Source of the DNA: Patiriisocius_A hiemis
GTDB taxonomy: Bacteria; Bacteroidota; Bacteroidia; Flavobacteriales; Flavobacteriaceae
Assembly (NCBI RefSeq): GCF_031846325.1
Contig: NZ_JAVRHZ010000001.1
Span: forward strand, 62,001 to 126,000
Length of the DNA stretch: 64,000 nt
Direction of reading: 5' to 3'
Part shown: piece by piece, positions 1-8,597 of the stretch
Layout: every line of letters begins with the position of its first letter
Numbering within the stretch: position 1 is the first letter of the stretch
Translations under genes and position numbers: made by a program
Notes under the pieces: model-generated
Databases searched by the model: none
Told to the model about the DNA's origin: nothing
What the model saw: only the letters and a program-made list of their open reading frames with translations

Positions 1-683
1 AGTAATGCGTTTAGAGATTTACTAGTTCTAAGGCTAATAAGTAATCCAACACCAAAGCAAATACATAAAATTAAAATTCCTTGCCATGATTGATTTCCTA
101 GACTTCCAAAACTCCAAAATACATATTGCTGTAATTGCTCTGCGTTACTAAAATAGGAGAGAACCGCAACTACTGCTGCAGTAACGCTTCCAAACATAAG
201 CCCTATAATTAAAATAGCCATAGTGTCTTTTACTCTAAAGGTGATTGCTAAAACTGCTAAAAGCACTAAAAAACTTCCTAAAGCAGAAGCAATAACAAGA
301 CTCCATTCACTTAGCAAAACACTACTCATAAAACCTCCAAAAGCACCGGCACCTAAAATTAAAATTGCAACGCCTAAGCTTGCTCCGCTACTTAAGCCTA
401 GAACAAAAGGACCTGCCAATGGGTTTCTAAACAACGTTTGCATTAATAATCCAGAAATAGCTAGTCCGCTGCCTGTAATAATTGCAGTTATAGCCTTAGG
501 TAATCTATATTGAGTAACTATATAATTCCAAGTTTCTTTAGATGCGTTTTGGCCAAATAATGCCGAAAATACTTCGTCTATTGGAATGGTAACCGAACCT
601 AAACTAATATTTATCATAAAAGCAAGGAAAACCAATACGGTAAGAATTATAAAATAACCACGATATGTTTGGGTAGCTTGCAC
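1..683 (-). CDS. FecCD/BtuC-family ABC transporter permease (partial)
   Basis: Inner-membrane permease of an ABC importer for cobalamin or an iron-siderophore. The first ~227 residues are visible and the C-terminus lies beyond the window start. The reading frame is open from a GTG at 683 that overlaps the TAG stop of the upstream binding-protein gene by one base, indicating translational coupling. The translation is strongly hydrophobic, with a first helix in residues ~9-30, then a glycine-rich stretch and the family-typical segment LPKAITAIITGSGLAISG followed by FRNPLAGP. Substrate is inferred: the neighbouring binding protein and the cobalamin riboswitch before the divergent TonB receptor favour cobalamin, but FecCD permeases also take iron chelates. 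The ATPase subunit is not in view. Confidence 0.88.
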   Translation of the reverse strand, partial: MQATQTYRGYFIILTVLVFLAFMINISLGSVTIPIDEVFSALFGQNASKETWNYIVTQYRLPKAITAIITGSGLAISGLLMQTLFRNPLAGPFVLGLSSGASLGVAILILGAGAFGGFMSSVLLSEWSLVIASALGSFLVLLAVLAITFRVKDTMAILIIGLMFGSVTAAVVAVLSYFSNAEQLQQYVFWSFGSLGNQSWQGILILCICFGVGLLISLRTSKSLNAL

Positions 684-1813
684 TATTCTAAAGTACTGAA
701 AAAATAGAGACTATGTCCTGGAAGTAAATCTGGATGCAAAATTTTAATAATGTCTTTTAAAACTATGTCAGGTCTATTTGGAGCTAATTCGTAATATAAA
801 ACACCGCCTGTTCCCCCTTTTTTGTTGGTAAAACTATATACATTTTTATTTTTAAAAGCGTCAAATTGAGTATAAACAGTATGTGTCTCCGCTAATTGCT
901 CAAGACTTGTAAATTGTCCAGGACCAATCCAGTATTGTGCTTCTTTTCCTTTTTCTAAAACTGTTTCAAGGTTTGCAGAGATACTTCCTGTGCCACCACT
1001 ATCACTCCAAAGATATCTTCCATTTGCGTCTGCTATAAACTGTGCCGCCCAACTACCTCCTTGTGGAAGGTACCAGACATCTTTATACATAGCTCCACTT
1101 AATACTGTAGGGGTTTTAGTGGCTTGTGCTGCAATCTTTTTTGCTGAAAGGTAATTGGCTTCAATAGTATTAAAAATGCTATCTGCTTCCTTCTGTTTGC
1201 CATATAATGCTCCAAAAAATTTAATCCATTCAGCCTTGCCCAGCGGATGAGTTTCGGTCCAATCTGCATTATATAAAACTGGAATGCCTGTTTTTTGTAT
1301 TGTTGCAAATGTGGTATTGTTTCCATCTACTGCAAACCCAACAACAGCATCTGGAGAAAGATCAATTAAAACTTCAGTATTAATATCTTCATTTTTACCA
1401 AGCTCTTTAATATTTCCTGTATTAATAGCTTGTCTAGTTTTTTCTGAAGAAATATAATTTAAATTTGGAAAACCAATAAGACTGTTAGTTTCTCCTAGCA
1501 TTTCTAATGAGGGGATGTGCGTGGTTGAGGTGACAACTATATTTTCAATAGGAGTTTCTACAATAGCATCAATACCATCTAATTTTTTTATGTCTGTACC
1601 TTTTTCGACTAGTGCATACGTATAAGTGTTGTCTGCTCCTGGCCACGGATTTGTAATATGTATAATAGTAAGATTATTGTTTTTCTCAACACTAAAACCT
1701 TCGGCATACTTAATAGTAGCAGGTAACGATCCAGTAACAGTAATTTCTTTTTTTTCTTGTTTACAAGCAGTTAGCAATGTAAAAATTAGAAAGGGTAGAA
1801 TACATTTATGCAT
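683..1813 (-). CDS. ABC transporter substrate-binding lipoprotein, BtuF/FecB type
   Basis: Predicted lipid-anchored periplasmic binding protein (376 aa) that delivers cobalamin or a metal chelate to the permease encoded just downstream. The ATG at 1813 is preferred over an in-frame ATG at 1897, because from 1813 the protein begins with a hydrophobic leader ending in the lipobox LLTAC (Cys17), whereas the longer form would run into the riboswitch region of the divergent gene. The periplasmic binding fold of the helical-backbone class is suggested by the VVTSTTHIPSLEMLG segment, the LIDLSPDAVVGF segment and a C-terminal AxxRPDIVLKDIIKILHP segment. It forms an operon with the permease (one-base overlap). 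Cobalamin is the most likely ligand from context; heme or siderophore remains possible. Confidence 0.85.
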   Translation of the reverse strand: MHKCILPFLIFTLLTACKQEKKEITVTGSLPATIKYAEGFSVEKNNNLTIIHITNPWPGADNTYTYALVEKGTDIKKLDGIDAIVETPIENIVVTSTTHIPSLEMLGETNSLIGFPNLNYISSEKTRQAINTGNIKELGKNEDINTEVLIDLSPDAVVGFAVDGNNTTFATIQKTGIPVLYNADWTETHPLGKAEWIKFFGALYGKQKEADSIFNTIEANYLSAKKIAAQATKTPTVLSGAMYKDVWYLPQGGSWAAQFIADANGRYLWSDSGGTGSISANLETVLEKGKEAQYWIGPGQFTSLEQLAETHTVYTQFDAFKNKNVYSFTNKKGGTGGVLYYELAPNRPDIVLKDIIKILHPDLLPGHSLYFFSTLE

Positions 1814-1858
1814 GCCCAAAAATAATAGTTTTAAATAGGTACAACTAATTAAAAAACT

Positions 1859-1866
1859 TATTTTCG
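1859..1866 (+). promoter_or_regulatory. Candidate -7 promoter element before the cobalamin riboswitch
   Basis: TATTTTCG matches the Bacteroidetes -7 consensus TAnnTTTG at all but one fixed base. It lies about 15-20 bases before the first conserved riboswitch bases, the right place for the receptor transcript. No convincing -33 element was found, so this is a weak call. Confidence 0.35.
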
Positions 1867-1879
1867 CACCGAATTTTGG

Positions 1880-2095
1880 TTGGCGTTTACACGTCATTAA
1901 AAGGGAATTTGGTTAAAATCCAAAGCTGTTCCCGCAACTGTAAGTCGATACGAGAACTTCGTATTTTGTATTTCTTGAACCACTATCATACCTGCAAAGA
2001 CAGGTATCTATTGTAAATAAAGTTGTGTAATGCAATCTGTTTTCATGGATTTATGATGGGAAGGTGTACAACAGACAAGCCAGGAGACCTGCCAT
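1880..2095 (+). ncRNA. Cobalamin (AdoCbl) riboswitch
   Basis: The leader of the TonB receptor gene contains the ordered signatures of the cobalamin riboswitch family. These are GGGAA...GGT...AA...CC at 1903-1921, GCTGTTCCCGCAACTGTAA at 1925-1943, a GATGGGAAGGTG segment near 2055-2066, and the B12 box AAGCCAGGAGACCTGCC at 2077-2093. Spacing and order match the family. When bound to coenzyme B12 such elements normally repress expression of uptake genes by hiding translation or ending transcription. The aptamer reads on the plus strand and ends about 130 bases before the receptor ATG at 2226. The outer edges are approximate. Confidence 0.95.
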
Positions 2096-2225
2096 AATTT
2101 ATATTGTCAAACTTTCGGGATAAAGGTTTAGATTTAAATGGTTAGCCTACTACCTGAGGTGGTATTGTTTTATTCAATAAAATCTACTTTTTCTCATAAA
2201 AACTCTGTTAATAGCAGACTTAATT

Positions 2226-4148
2226 ATGAAAAAATTATTAATTGGATGTTTATTTACATCCTTAGTTGCCTTTGGACAACAAACACAACAAGTAGAAGCA
2301 TTAGATTCGGTATTTATTGATACCAAGGTTCCTATTGCTCGTAAAAACTCTGGTAAAGTAATTACCAAAATTTCTTCTCAACAACTGCAACAACAAGCAG
2401 GTAAAAGTGTAGCCAGCATTATTAATACAGTTTCTGGAATTGAAATAAACGGAAGCCGAAGCAATGATGGGCAAAATTTAAGTTATTTTGTGAGAGGAGG
2501 AAATAATAGGCAAGTTGTAATTATGGTAGATGGAGTTCAACTTAATGACCCCTCGCAAATTGCTAACGATTATGATTTACGTTTACTACCTGCTAGTACT
2601 ATTGAAGAGATAGAAATTATAAAAGGAGCTTCAAGTGTATTGTATGGGAGTGGCGCTGCGACAGCTGTAATAAATATTACAACTAAAAAGGCTTCAATAA
2701 AGAAAATAGCAGCCAATTTCACTACCTCTTTAGCGAGTAATCAATCTAGTGAAGGCAAAGCGAATTACAAACTTGCTTCCGTAATAAATAATGTTGCGGT
2801 TAATGGAACACTAGAAAACTTTTTTTACAATGCTACTTTTGGTAACAGATATACAGATGGATTATCTGCAATAGCGGCTCCAGAAGGTGAGGAAGCTTTT
2901 GAAGCAGATGTCTTTAATAGATTTGATGGTAGAATTAATCTTGGCTATAAAATAAGTGAAGCTATTACTATAAGTCAGTTTTTTGCTTTTGATAAATTTA
3001 AAGCTGGGTTTGATGATTTTAGTTTTACCGATGCCGAAAATCTATCTATTACTGAACAATTAAAAACAGGAGGACACTTTGAATGGGAATTTGCAAAAGG
3101 AAAATATGTATTTAATGATAGCTATACTTGGATTGAACGAGAGATAAGCTCTTCGTTTCCTTCAAAATTTGATTCAAAATTGTATAGCTTAGATAACTAT
3201 TTGAGTTATAACTTCTCAAAACAGTTTACAGCGTTAATTGGCCTTAATGTAAACCTGAGTAGTTTTAATTCGTTTACCATTCCTTTTGGAGAAAATAATT
3301 TTGTTCAAAATATAGATGAAGACACAGCAAACTTTGATATTATTGACCCTTATGTAAATGCTACTTACTTTTCAGATTTTGGATTAAATATAAATGCTGG
3401 AGCTAGAATAAACATACATAGCGAATATGACACAAATGTAGTTTACAATATAAACCCTTCTTATAACATAGGCTTTAATAGTAGTAATTTAAAGGCTCTT
3501 GGTTCTTATAGTACTGCATATATTACACCATCATTATTTCAGTTATACGACCCTCAATTTGGAAACGGAGAATTACAGCCTGAGGATAATGCAACTATAG
3601 AAGGTGGTCTTGAGTTTACTAAAAGTGACTTAAGGGTTAGTGCTGTTTATTTTACTAGAAACCAAAAGAATTTTGTGGACTTTGTAACAGTAGACCCCGA
3701 CTTGTTTATTTTTAAATATCAAAATATTTCTGAAGAGTTTACCTCTAGCGGAATTGAAGTAGAAGTTTCAAAAACATTTTTTGAAAACCTGAATGTGAGT
3801 GCAAATTATACCAATACCCAAGCAGATGAGCGTTTTGCACTAAGAATTCCAGAGCATAAGGTAAACGCAAGTGCACAGTACGCATTTTCAAAAAGAACTA
3901 ATTTTGGTTTACAATTTCAATATACGAGTGAGAGAGACGATAGTTTTTTTAATCCAGATACTTTTGAGAATGAAACAATTACTTTGGATAGCTTTAGTTT
4001 GTTAGATTTTAATTATTCTTTTCAAGCTACTAAAAATATACGCCTCTTTACTTCTATAACTAATATCTTTAATACAGAATACGAAGAATTATTTCGTTTT
4101 CAAACACGCGGTAGAAACTTTAGAGTTGGTCTTTCTTTAGATTTTTAA
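2226..4148 (+). CDS. btuB: TonB-dependent outer-membrane cobalamin receptor, BtuB-like
   Basis: Outer-membrane receptor of 640 aa for energised uptake of cobalamin. A signal peptide (residues 1-17, ending VAFG before QQ) precedes a plug domain at ~50-155 that contains the FVRGGNN and IMVDGVQLND segments and IEEIEIIKGASSVLYGSGA, the hallmark of TonB receptor plugs. The remainder is rich in aromatic beta-strand segments and ends in a terminal phenylalanine (GLSLDF), as expected for a 22-strand barrel. The riboswitch directly upstream identifies the ligand class as a cobamide. The divergent genes encode a matching binding protein and permease. It also fits the B12-dependent methylmalonyl-CoA mutase encoded 35 kb away. 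Confidence 0.92.
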   Translation: MKKLLIGCLFTSLVAFGQQTQQVEALDSVFIDTKVPIARKNSGKVITKISSQQLQQQAGKSVASIINTVSGIEINGSRSNDGQNLSYFVRGGNNRQVVIMVDGVQLNDPSQIANDYDLRLLPASTIEEIEIIKGASSVLYGSGAATAVINITTKKASIKKIAANFTTSLASNQSSEGKANYKLASVINNVAVNGTLENFFYNATFGNRYTDGLSAIAAPEGEEAFEADVFNRFDGRINLGYKISEAITISQFFAFDKFKAGFDDFSFTDAENLSITEQLKTGGHFEWEFAKGKYVFNDSYTWIEREISSSFPSKFDSKLYSLDNYLSYNFSKQFTALIGLNVNLSSFNSFTIPFGENNFVQNIDEDTANFDIIDPYVNATYFSDFGLNINAGARINIHSEYDTNVVYNINPSYNIGFNSSNLKALGSYSTAYITPSLFQLYDPQFGNGELQPEDNATIEGGLEFTKSDLRVSAVYFTRNQKNFVDFVTVDPDLFIFKYQNISEEFTSSGIEVEVSKTFFENLNVSANYTNTQADERFALRIPEHKVNASAQYAFSKRTNFGLQFQYTSERDDSFFNPDTFENETITLDSFSLLDFNYSFQATKNIRLFTSITNIFNTEYEELFRFQTRGRNFRVGLSLDF

Positions 4149-4184
4149 ATATTAAAACTAGTATCTTTCACAAAAATTATTGTA

Positions 4185-5042
4185 ATGGATTCTACTAGTA
4201 CACTTATTTTAGGTATTGCACTTATTATAGTTATGTTGGGTATGGGGCTATCTCTTACCACAACAGATTTTAAACGAACTATCTTTTATCCAAAGGCAGT
4301 TTTTGTGGGCTTAGTAAATCAACTTATTTTTCTTCCGCTTATAGGTTTTTGTATTGTTTTAATGTTTCCATTAGAGCCTGAAATAGCTATTGGAGTTATG
4401 ATCTTAGCCGCTTGTCCAGGTGGCCCTACGTCAAACTTAATTTCCCATTTAGCAAAAGGTGATTTAGCACTATCAGTAACGTTAACTGCTTTGAGTAGCT
4501 TAATTACAATTTTGACAATACCATTTATTGTAAATTTTGCTTTAGAGAATTTTTTAGACAGGAGTCAATTAATTGAGCTAGACACTTTACAAACAATTTT
4601 CCAGATATTTAGTATTGTAGTTTTACCTATTGGAATTGGAATGTTAGTACGTCGTTACAGACAGACTTTTGCAGAAAAAATGCAACGTCCAGTTAAAATT
4701 TTTTCGGCTATTGTTTTAGCTGTAATTATAATTGTCTTGGTTATTAAAGAAAGAGAAAACTTTGTCGCTTACTTTAAAGATGCTGGTTTAGCAACGTTAG
4801 TTTTAAATATAGCAACAATGCTAGTAGGATACTTTTCAGCAATTATTTTTAAAGTTAATAGAAAGCAAGCTATTTCTATCTCGGTTGAGAGTGGTATTCA
4901 AAATGGAACTTTAGCAATTACCATTGCTGTTGTTTTATTAGGGAATACAGCTTTTGCTATTGCTCCAGCAGTTTATAGCCTACTTATGTTTTTTACTGGA
5001 GGTGTAGTGATTTATTACGGTACAAGGACTATTAAAAAATAA
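4185..5042 (+). CDS. Bile acid:sodium symporter (BASS) family transporter
   Basis: Integral membrane protein of 285 aa with about nine to ten hydrophobic segments spread over the whole length. The segment AACPGGPTSNLISHLAKGDLAL (about residues 79-100) and the later ESGIQNGTLAITIA segment are the two crossover-helix motifs of the BASS/SBF fold, which carry the sodium and substrate sites. Family members import bile acids, pyruvate, pantothenate or other organic anions with sodium, so the substrate is not known here. It starts 36 bases after the receptor gene and could be co-transcribed with it, but a role in cobalamin metabolism would be speculation. Confidence 0.85.
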   Translation: MDSTSTLILGIALIIVMLGMGLSLTTTDFKRTIFYPKAVFVGLVNQLIFLPLIGFCIVLMFPLEPEIAIGVMILAACPGGPTSNLISHLAKGDLALSVTLTALSSLITILTIPFIVNFALENFLDRSQLIELDTLQTIFQIFSIVVLPIGIGMLVRRYRQTFAEKMQRPVKIFSAIVLAVIIIVLVIKERENFVAYFKDAGLATLVLNIATMLVGYFSAIIFKVNRKQAISISVESGIQNGTLAITIAVVLLGNTAFAIAPAVYSLLMFFTGGVVIYYGTRTIKK

Positions 5043-5073
5043 AAATGGCTCTAATTGGGGTCAGAACCATTTT
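5042..5073. terminator. Bidirectional hairpin between convergent genes
   Basis: AAAATGG at 5042-5048 pairs with CCATTTT at 5067-5073, and the stem continues inward with one mismatch. The structure sits between the ends of two convergent genes (5042 and 5103). On the minus strand it is followed by a T-rich run, so it probably serves the LRR gene and perhaps both. Confidence 0.5.
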
Positions 5074-5102
5074 AGGGGTAATTAATTATAAACAACTAAT
5101 AA

Positions 5103-5819
5103 TTAATTTTCGTCATCATCACTTGTCTCTATTGCAATAATACTTTTTGCAGCGGGGACAGCTGTAGGTTTTTTGAATATTGATTCTTCTTCTTCGGCTT
5201 CAAATAATAAAATTGAGGCAAAACTTTCTGTATTTTTAATGTTGTTTTCTGCAATGACCAATTTTTTTAGGCTCTTGCTAATGGCTAATTCTGCAGGAAG
5301 TGTTCCTTCTAAGTTATTATCAAATATATTAAGTACTTGTAGTTTATCAAGTTGGCCAATTGTTCTTGGAACTTCACCATGAAATGCATTACTTGATAAA
5401 TGAAGTTGTTCTAAGTTTACTAAGTTACCTATAGATGCTGGGATTGTTCCTTCTAAGTTGTTCCCGTTAACTGCAAATACTCTAAGGCTAGAAATATTAC
5501 CAAGACTCTTAGGTAATGTACCGTGTAAATTATTAAACGAAAGCTCTAGCTTTTCTAAGAAAGCTAAGTCGCCAATTGAGTTTGGTATTTGACCTTCTAA
5601 ATTGTTGAAAAGTAGTGAAATTGATGTTACGTGTCCATTAGTAACTGTAATTCCATGCCAAGTAGCAACATCTTCATTTATATCCCAAGTGCTATTCCAT
5701 TTTTCACCATTAGTTGCCATGTATAAATCTACTAGTGCATTTTTTTCTTGTTGAGAAATTTCTGCAAGCATTGGAATTGACAATACAAGAGCAAAAAGTG
5801 TAACTATTAATTTTTTCAT
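5103..5819 (-). CDS. Secreted leucine-rich-repeat protein, plant-type LRR
   Basis: Protein of 238 aa with a signal peptide (residues 1-19, ending MLAE). An N-terminal cap region reads ALVDLYMATNGEKWN, the start typical of bacterial and plant extracellular LRR proteins. At least five repeats follow of the form LxxLxxLxLxxNxLxGxIPxxIGN (residues ~65-190), the plant-specific LRR consensus with its GxIP turn. After the repeats comes an acidic tail (EAEEEE and SDDDEN) that resembles no known sorting domain. Probably an extracellular or periplasmic protein-binding scaffold; ligand unknown. It is transcribed alone, convergent with the transporter gene. Confidence 0.85.
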   Translation of the reverse strand: MKKLIVTLFALVLSIPMLAEISQQEKNALVDLYMATNGEKWNSTWDINEDVATWHGITVTNGHVTSISLLFNNLEGQIPNSIGDLAFLEKLELSFNNLHGTLPKSLGNISSLRVFAVNGNNLEGTIPASIGNLVNLEQLHLSSNAFHGEVPRTIGQLDKLQVLNIFDNNLEGTLPAELAISKSLKKLVIAENNIKNTESFASILLFEAEEEESIFKKPTAVPAAKSIIAIETSDDDEN

Positions 5820-6049
5820 AATTAGGGGCGTTAAAGTATAAAGTTGGTAGTTTATGTAGTAAATTACGTACTTTTAACTATAAAAAGCAAAAATATTCGA
5901 TGAAATACACTTCTTTATTTTGTTAGAGTATTCATTTAGCTAGATTTCTAATCACATTTCATCCTCTTTATTCTACAATTGAGTCATTAAGTATTTAAAG
6001 TGCTGTCTTGTTTCTTGACATTTGTTCCATAACATTAAAACAAATTATC

Positions 6050-6463
6050 ATGCAAACAGTTCTTGTTTATTTAGCGTTACTTATTTCGGGTTTAGGGCTA
6101 CAAGCTCAAAATGCTATTGACGTTTCTATTACTAATATTAAGAGTAATGAGGGCACATTAAAAGTTGGTTTATATAACTCTGAAGCAACATTTCTGGCTA
6201 CAACTTTTATTTCAAAAAATTCAGCTATTGAGAATAACAGAGTTATTGTAACTTTTGAAGATGTCCCAGACGGCACTTATGCCATTTCAACCTTTCATGA
6301 TGAAGATAATAATGGAAAATTGAATATGATGATGGGAATGATACCTTCAGAAGATTATGCATGTTCTAATGGTGCAAAAGGCTTTTTTGGGCCTCCAAAG
6401 TGGAAAGATGCTTCATTTGAGATAAATAATGATGAATCAAAATCTATTACTATTAAAATGTAG
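6050..6463 (+). CDS. DUF2141 domain-containing secreted protein
   Basis: Predicted periplasmic or secreted protein of 137 aa. The ATG at 6050 is chosen over an in-frame ATG at 6008 because it places a clean signal peptide (MQTVLVYLALLISGLGLQAQ) at the N-terminus. The rest matches the DUF2141 pattern: a conserved ITNIKSNEGTLKVGLYN opening, a central FEDVPDGTYAISTFHDEDNNGKL block and a C-terminal Gly-Phe-Phe-Gly-Pro-Pro motif before a last beta strand. These small beta-sandwich proteins are common in Bacteroidetes and have no assigned function. It lies upstream of the TPR-like gene and may share its transcript. Confidence 0.85.
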   Translation: MQTVLVYLALLISGLGLQAQNAIDVSITNIKSNEGTLKVGLYNSEATFLATTFISKNSAIENNRVIVTFEDVPDGTYAISTFHDEDNNGKLNMMMGMIPSEDYACSNGAKGFFGPPKWKDASFEINNDESKSITIKM

Positions 6464-6530
6464 TGCCACTTTTCAGAAGAAAAATCTAATCAGTATAAAA
6501 TATCTACTAACTTTATAAAAAATAAAACAA

Positions 6531-7160
6531 ATGAAAAATCTAGTACTCTTACTACTAACTATAAGCTTATCTACAGTTACGTTTAGTCAATCTAAATATG
6601 AAAGTGGCATGAAGAAGGCTTTCGATTTATGGCAGAATGGTAAACCATGGGAAGCGGCTAATATGTTTGAACGTATTGCAAATGTTGAAACAGATAATTG
6701 GCTACCACCATTTTATGTAGCACAAATAAATGTAATTAATAGTTTTAATGAAAAAGATGAAGCGACCTTAACTGCTCAATTAAAAAAGGCGCAAGACTTT
6801 TTAAATGATGCCAAAGCACTTTCTAAAGATAATGCAGAGATATTAGTTATACAGGCACAAATATATACTGCATGGGTCATCTTTGATGGGCAACAATATG
6901 GTATGAAGTATGCAGGAAAAATAAGTGAATTGTACAGTAAAGCACAAATGTTAGAACCAGAAAACCCGAGAGCGGCTTTCGGAAAGATTGAGTGGGATAT
7001 GGGAAGCGCTCGTTTTTTTGGACAATCTATCGAGCCTTATTGTGAAAAAATGAAAACAGCTTTGGCATTATTTGATACGTATGAGCCTCAAGGACAGTTT
7101 TATCCAAATACCGGCGGAGAATATGCAAAACAGGCATACGCACAAAACTGTAAAGAATAA
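6531..7160 (+). CDS. Secreted TPR-like protein of unknown function
   Basis: Protein of 209 aa with a signal peptide (cleavage expected after ...TVTFS, residues ~1-19). The mature part is helical, with TPR-like pairs: FDLWQNGKPWEAANMFERIA at residues ~30-50 and repeated AKALSKDNAEILVIQAQIY and AQMLEPENPRAAFGKIEWD segments, all of which carry the small and aromatic residues of tetratricopeptide repeats. The stop codon overlaps the start of the LytS-like kinase gene (TAATG), so the two are translationally coupled. A role linked to that signalling system, for example as its periplasmic component, is inference from that overlap only. Confidence 0.75.
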   Translation: MKNLVLLLLTISLSTVTFSQSKYESGMKKAFDLWQNGKPWEAANMFERIANVETDNWLPPFYVAQINVINSFNEKDEATLTAQLKKAQDFLNDAKALSKDNAEILVIQAQIYTAWVIFDGQQYGMKYAGKISELYSKAQMLEPENPRAAFGKIEWDMGSARFFGQSIEPYCEKMKTALALFDTYEPQGQFYPNTGGEYAKQAYAQNCKE

Positions 7161-8497
7161 TGAAATCTTTTTTTAAGGAATTAGGTAAAGCTTTTTTTAT
7201 AGGAGTACTTGTATTTCTAATACTAGGTATTATACTATACCTAACAGATAACTATAACATTGAATCTGGTAAAGAGCTTTTGTACAATTTTATTTATAAC
7301 CAGATGTATGCCGTGTCTCTTTACATGGCAAATATGTATGTAATTAAATACTTTTTACATAAGTATGATGTAAACCTGTTTAAAATAAAAAATATTACTA
7401 AAGCTTTATTAGCTAGTATTGGAATTACATTGCTCACTCTATTTGTTATAAGCTTTGTTTTAATTGTACTTATTAAAGGATTTAGTGTTGAGGTTTTTGT
7501 AAATCAACTTGAATTTAAAAACTATAAAGTTTCCATATTGATTTCTGTAATAATTACAGTAATTTTTTATGTTTTCTTTTATTATAAATCCACTCAAGAC
7601 AAGCGAGTAAAAGAGCAAAAAATAATTGCAGGTACAGCTTCTGCACAGTTTGATGCTTTAAAGAATCAACTAGATCCTCATTTTTTATTTAATAGCCTTA
7701 ATGTTCTTACTAGTTTAATTGAAGAAAACCCTAAAGCCGCTACAAAGTTTACTACTTCACTTTCTAAAGTGTATAGATATGTTTTAGAACAAAAAAATAA
7801 AGAGTTAGTAACAGTAGAAGAGGAGCTAAAGTTCGCAAATTTATACATGTCTTTGCTTAAAATGCGGTTTGAAGACAGTATAGTTTTTACTACTCCAGAA
7901 GTCTTAAGTAATCCAGAAGCCAAGGTAGTACCATTATCGCTTCAGTTATTACTAGAAAATGCGGTAAAGCACAATCAAGTAACGCCTTCAAAAAAATTAC
8001 ATATTACCATTTTTGAAGAGGAAGATAATCTAGTTATAGAAAATAATGTGCAAGCAAAACAGGTTGTAAAAGAAAGCACAGGTGTAGGTTTAAGAAATAT
8101 CAAGCAACGGTATTATTTACTTACAGATAGACCTGTTAAAATTTTTGAGGATAGAACTGTTTTTAAAATTGCTATTCCAATGCTTACAAAGGCTACAAGC
8201 ACTTCAGTTAATACACAAGAGCAATATATTAATGATAAACGTATAGAACGAGCTAAGGAGCATGTTAATAAGCTTAAAGGCTTTTATGGTAACCTAGGGA
8301 TGTATGTAATTTTTATTCCAATTTTTATTTGGCTTAACATAAAATCTAATGCTGGATTTCCTTGGGCAATATTTCCTATCGCAGGTTGGGGCTTTGGTGT
8401 ACTAGCACATGCAGCAGAAACATTTAGTTGGAACCCTTTCTTCGGAAAAGATTGGGAAGAGCGTAAAATACGTCAATTTATGGACGAAGATAAATAG
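7160..8497 (+). CDS. LytS-type sensor histidine kinase with C-terminal 2TM domain
   Basis: Membrane sensor kinase of 445 aa. Four hydrophobic segments (residues ~12-32, 45-62, 80-105 and 122-145) precede a His_kinase domain of the LytS/YehU class. Its phosphoacceptor box LDPHFLFNSLNVL has His174, the N box LLLENAVKHN has Asn267, and GVGLRNIKQRY forms the G box. Residues ~352-445 are a 2TM domain (two helices plus the motifs GFY, PWAIFP, GWG and WEERKI). The same domain occurs as stand-alone proteins in the next four genes. The start overlaps the preceding stop (TAATG). The likely partner is the LytTR regulator at 9923. The kinase-2TM fusion argues that the small 2TM proteins work with this kinase. 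Confidence 0.92.
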   Translation: MKSFFKELGKAFFIGVLVFLILGIILYLTDNYNIESGKELLYNFIYNQMYAVSLYMANMYVIKYFLHKYDVNLFKIKNITKALLASIGITLLTLFVISFVLIVLIKGFSVEVFVNQLEFKNYKVSILISVIITVIFYVFFYYKSTQDKRVKEQKIIAGTASAQFDALKNQLDPHFLFNSLNVLTSLIEENPKAATKFTTSLSKVYRYVLEQKNKELVTVEEELKFANLYMSLLKMRFEDSIVFTTPEVLSNPEAKVVPLSLQLLLENAVKHNQVTPSKKLHITIFEEEDNLVIENNVQAKQVVKESTGVGLRNIKQRYYLLTDRPVKIFEDRTVFKIAIPMLTKATSTSVNTQEQYINDKRIERAKEHVNKLKGFYGNLGMYVIFIPIFIWLNIKSNAGFPWAIFPIAGWGFGVLAHAAETFSWNPFFGKDWEERKIRQFMDEDK

Positions 8498-8502
8498 TAG
8501 TT

Positions 8503-8531
8503 ACAATTCAACCTAAAAAACTAACAATTGA
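8503..8531 (+). promoter_or_regulatory. Candidate direct-repeat operator before the 2TM genes
   Basis: ACAATTCA at 8503-8510 is repeated as ACAATTGA at 8524-8531, 21 bases apart start to start, that is two helical turns. LytTR regulators usually bind pairs of ~9-base direct repeats with a 12-13-base spacer, which is the spacing seen here, although the repeat sequence itself does not match the published LytTR consensus well. The region is AT-rich, so chance cannot be excluded. Confidence 0.3.
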
Positions 8532-8597
8532 GTAATTCACTTTTTATAAACCTAGTAATCTCCCTTAATTTTATAGTGTAATTTAAAAATCAATACT

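Noticed and set aside
223..513. Plus-strand open frame over the permease gene
   Set aside because: It is the antisense of the FecCD permease, whose minus-strand translation shows clear family motifs.
1814..1897. Longer N-terminus for the substrate-binding lipoprotein
   Set aside because: The ATG at 1813 gives a proper lipoprotein signal, while the extension would precede it and overlap the 5' edge of the riboswitch of the divergent gene.
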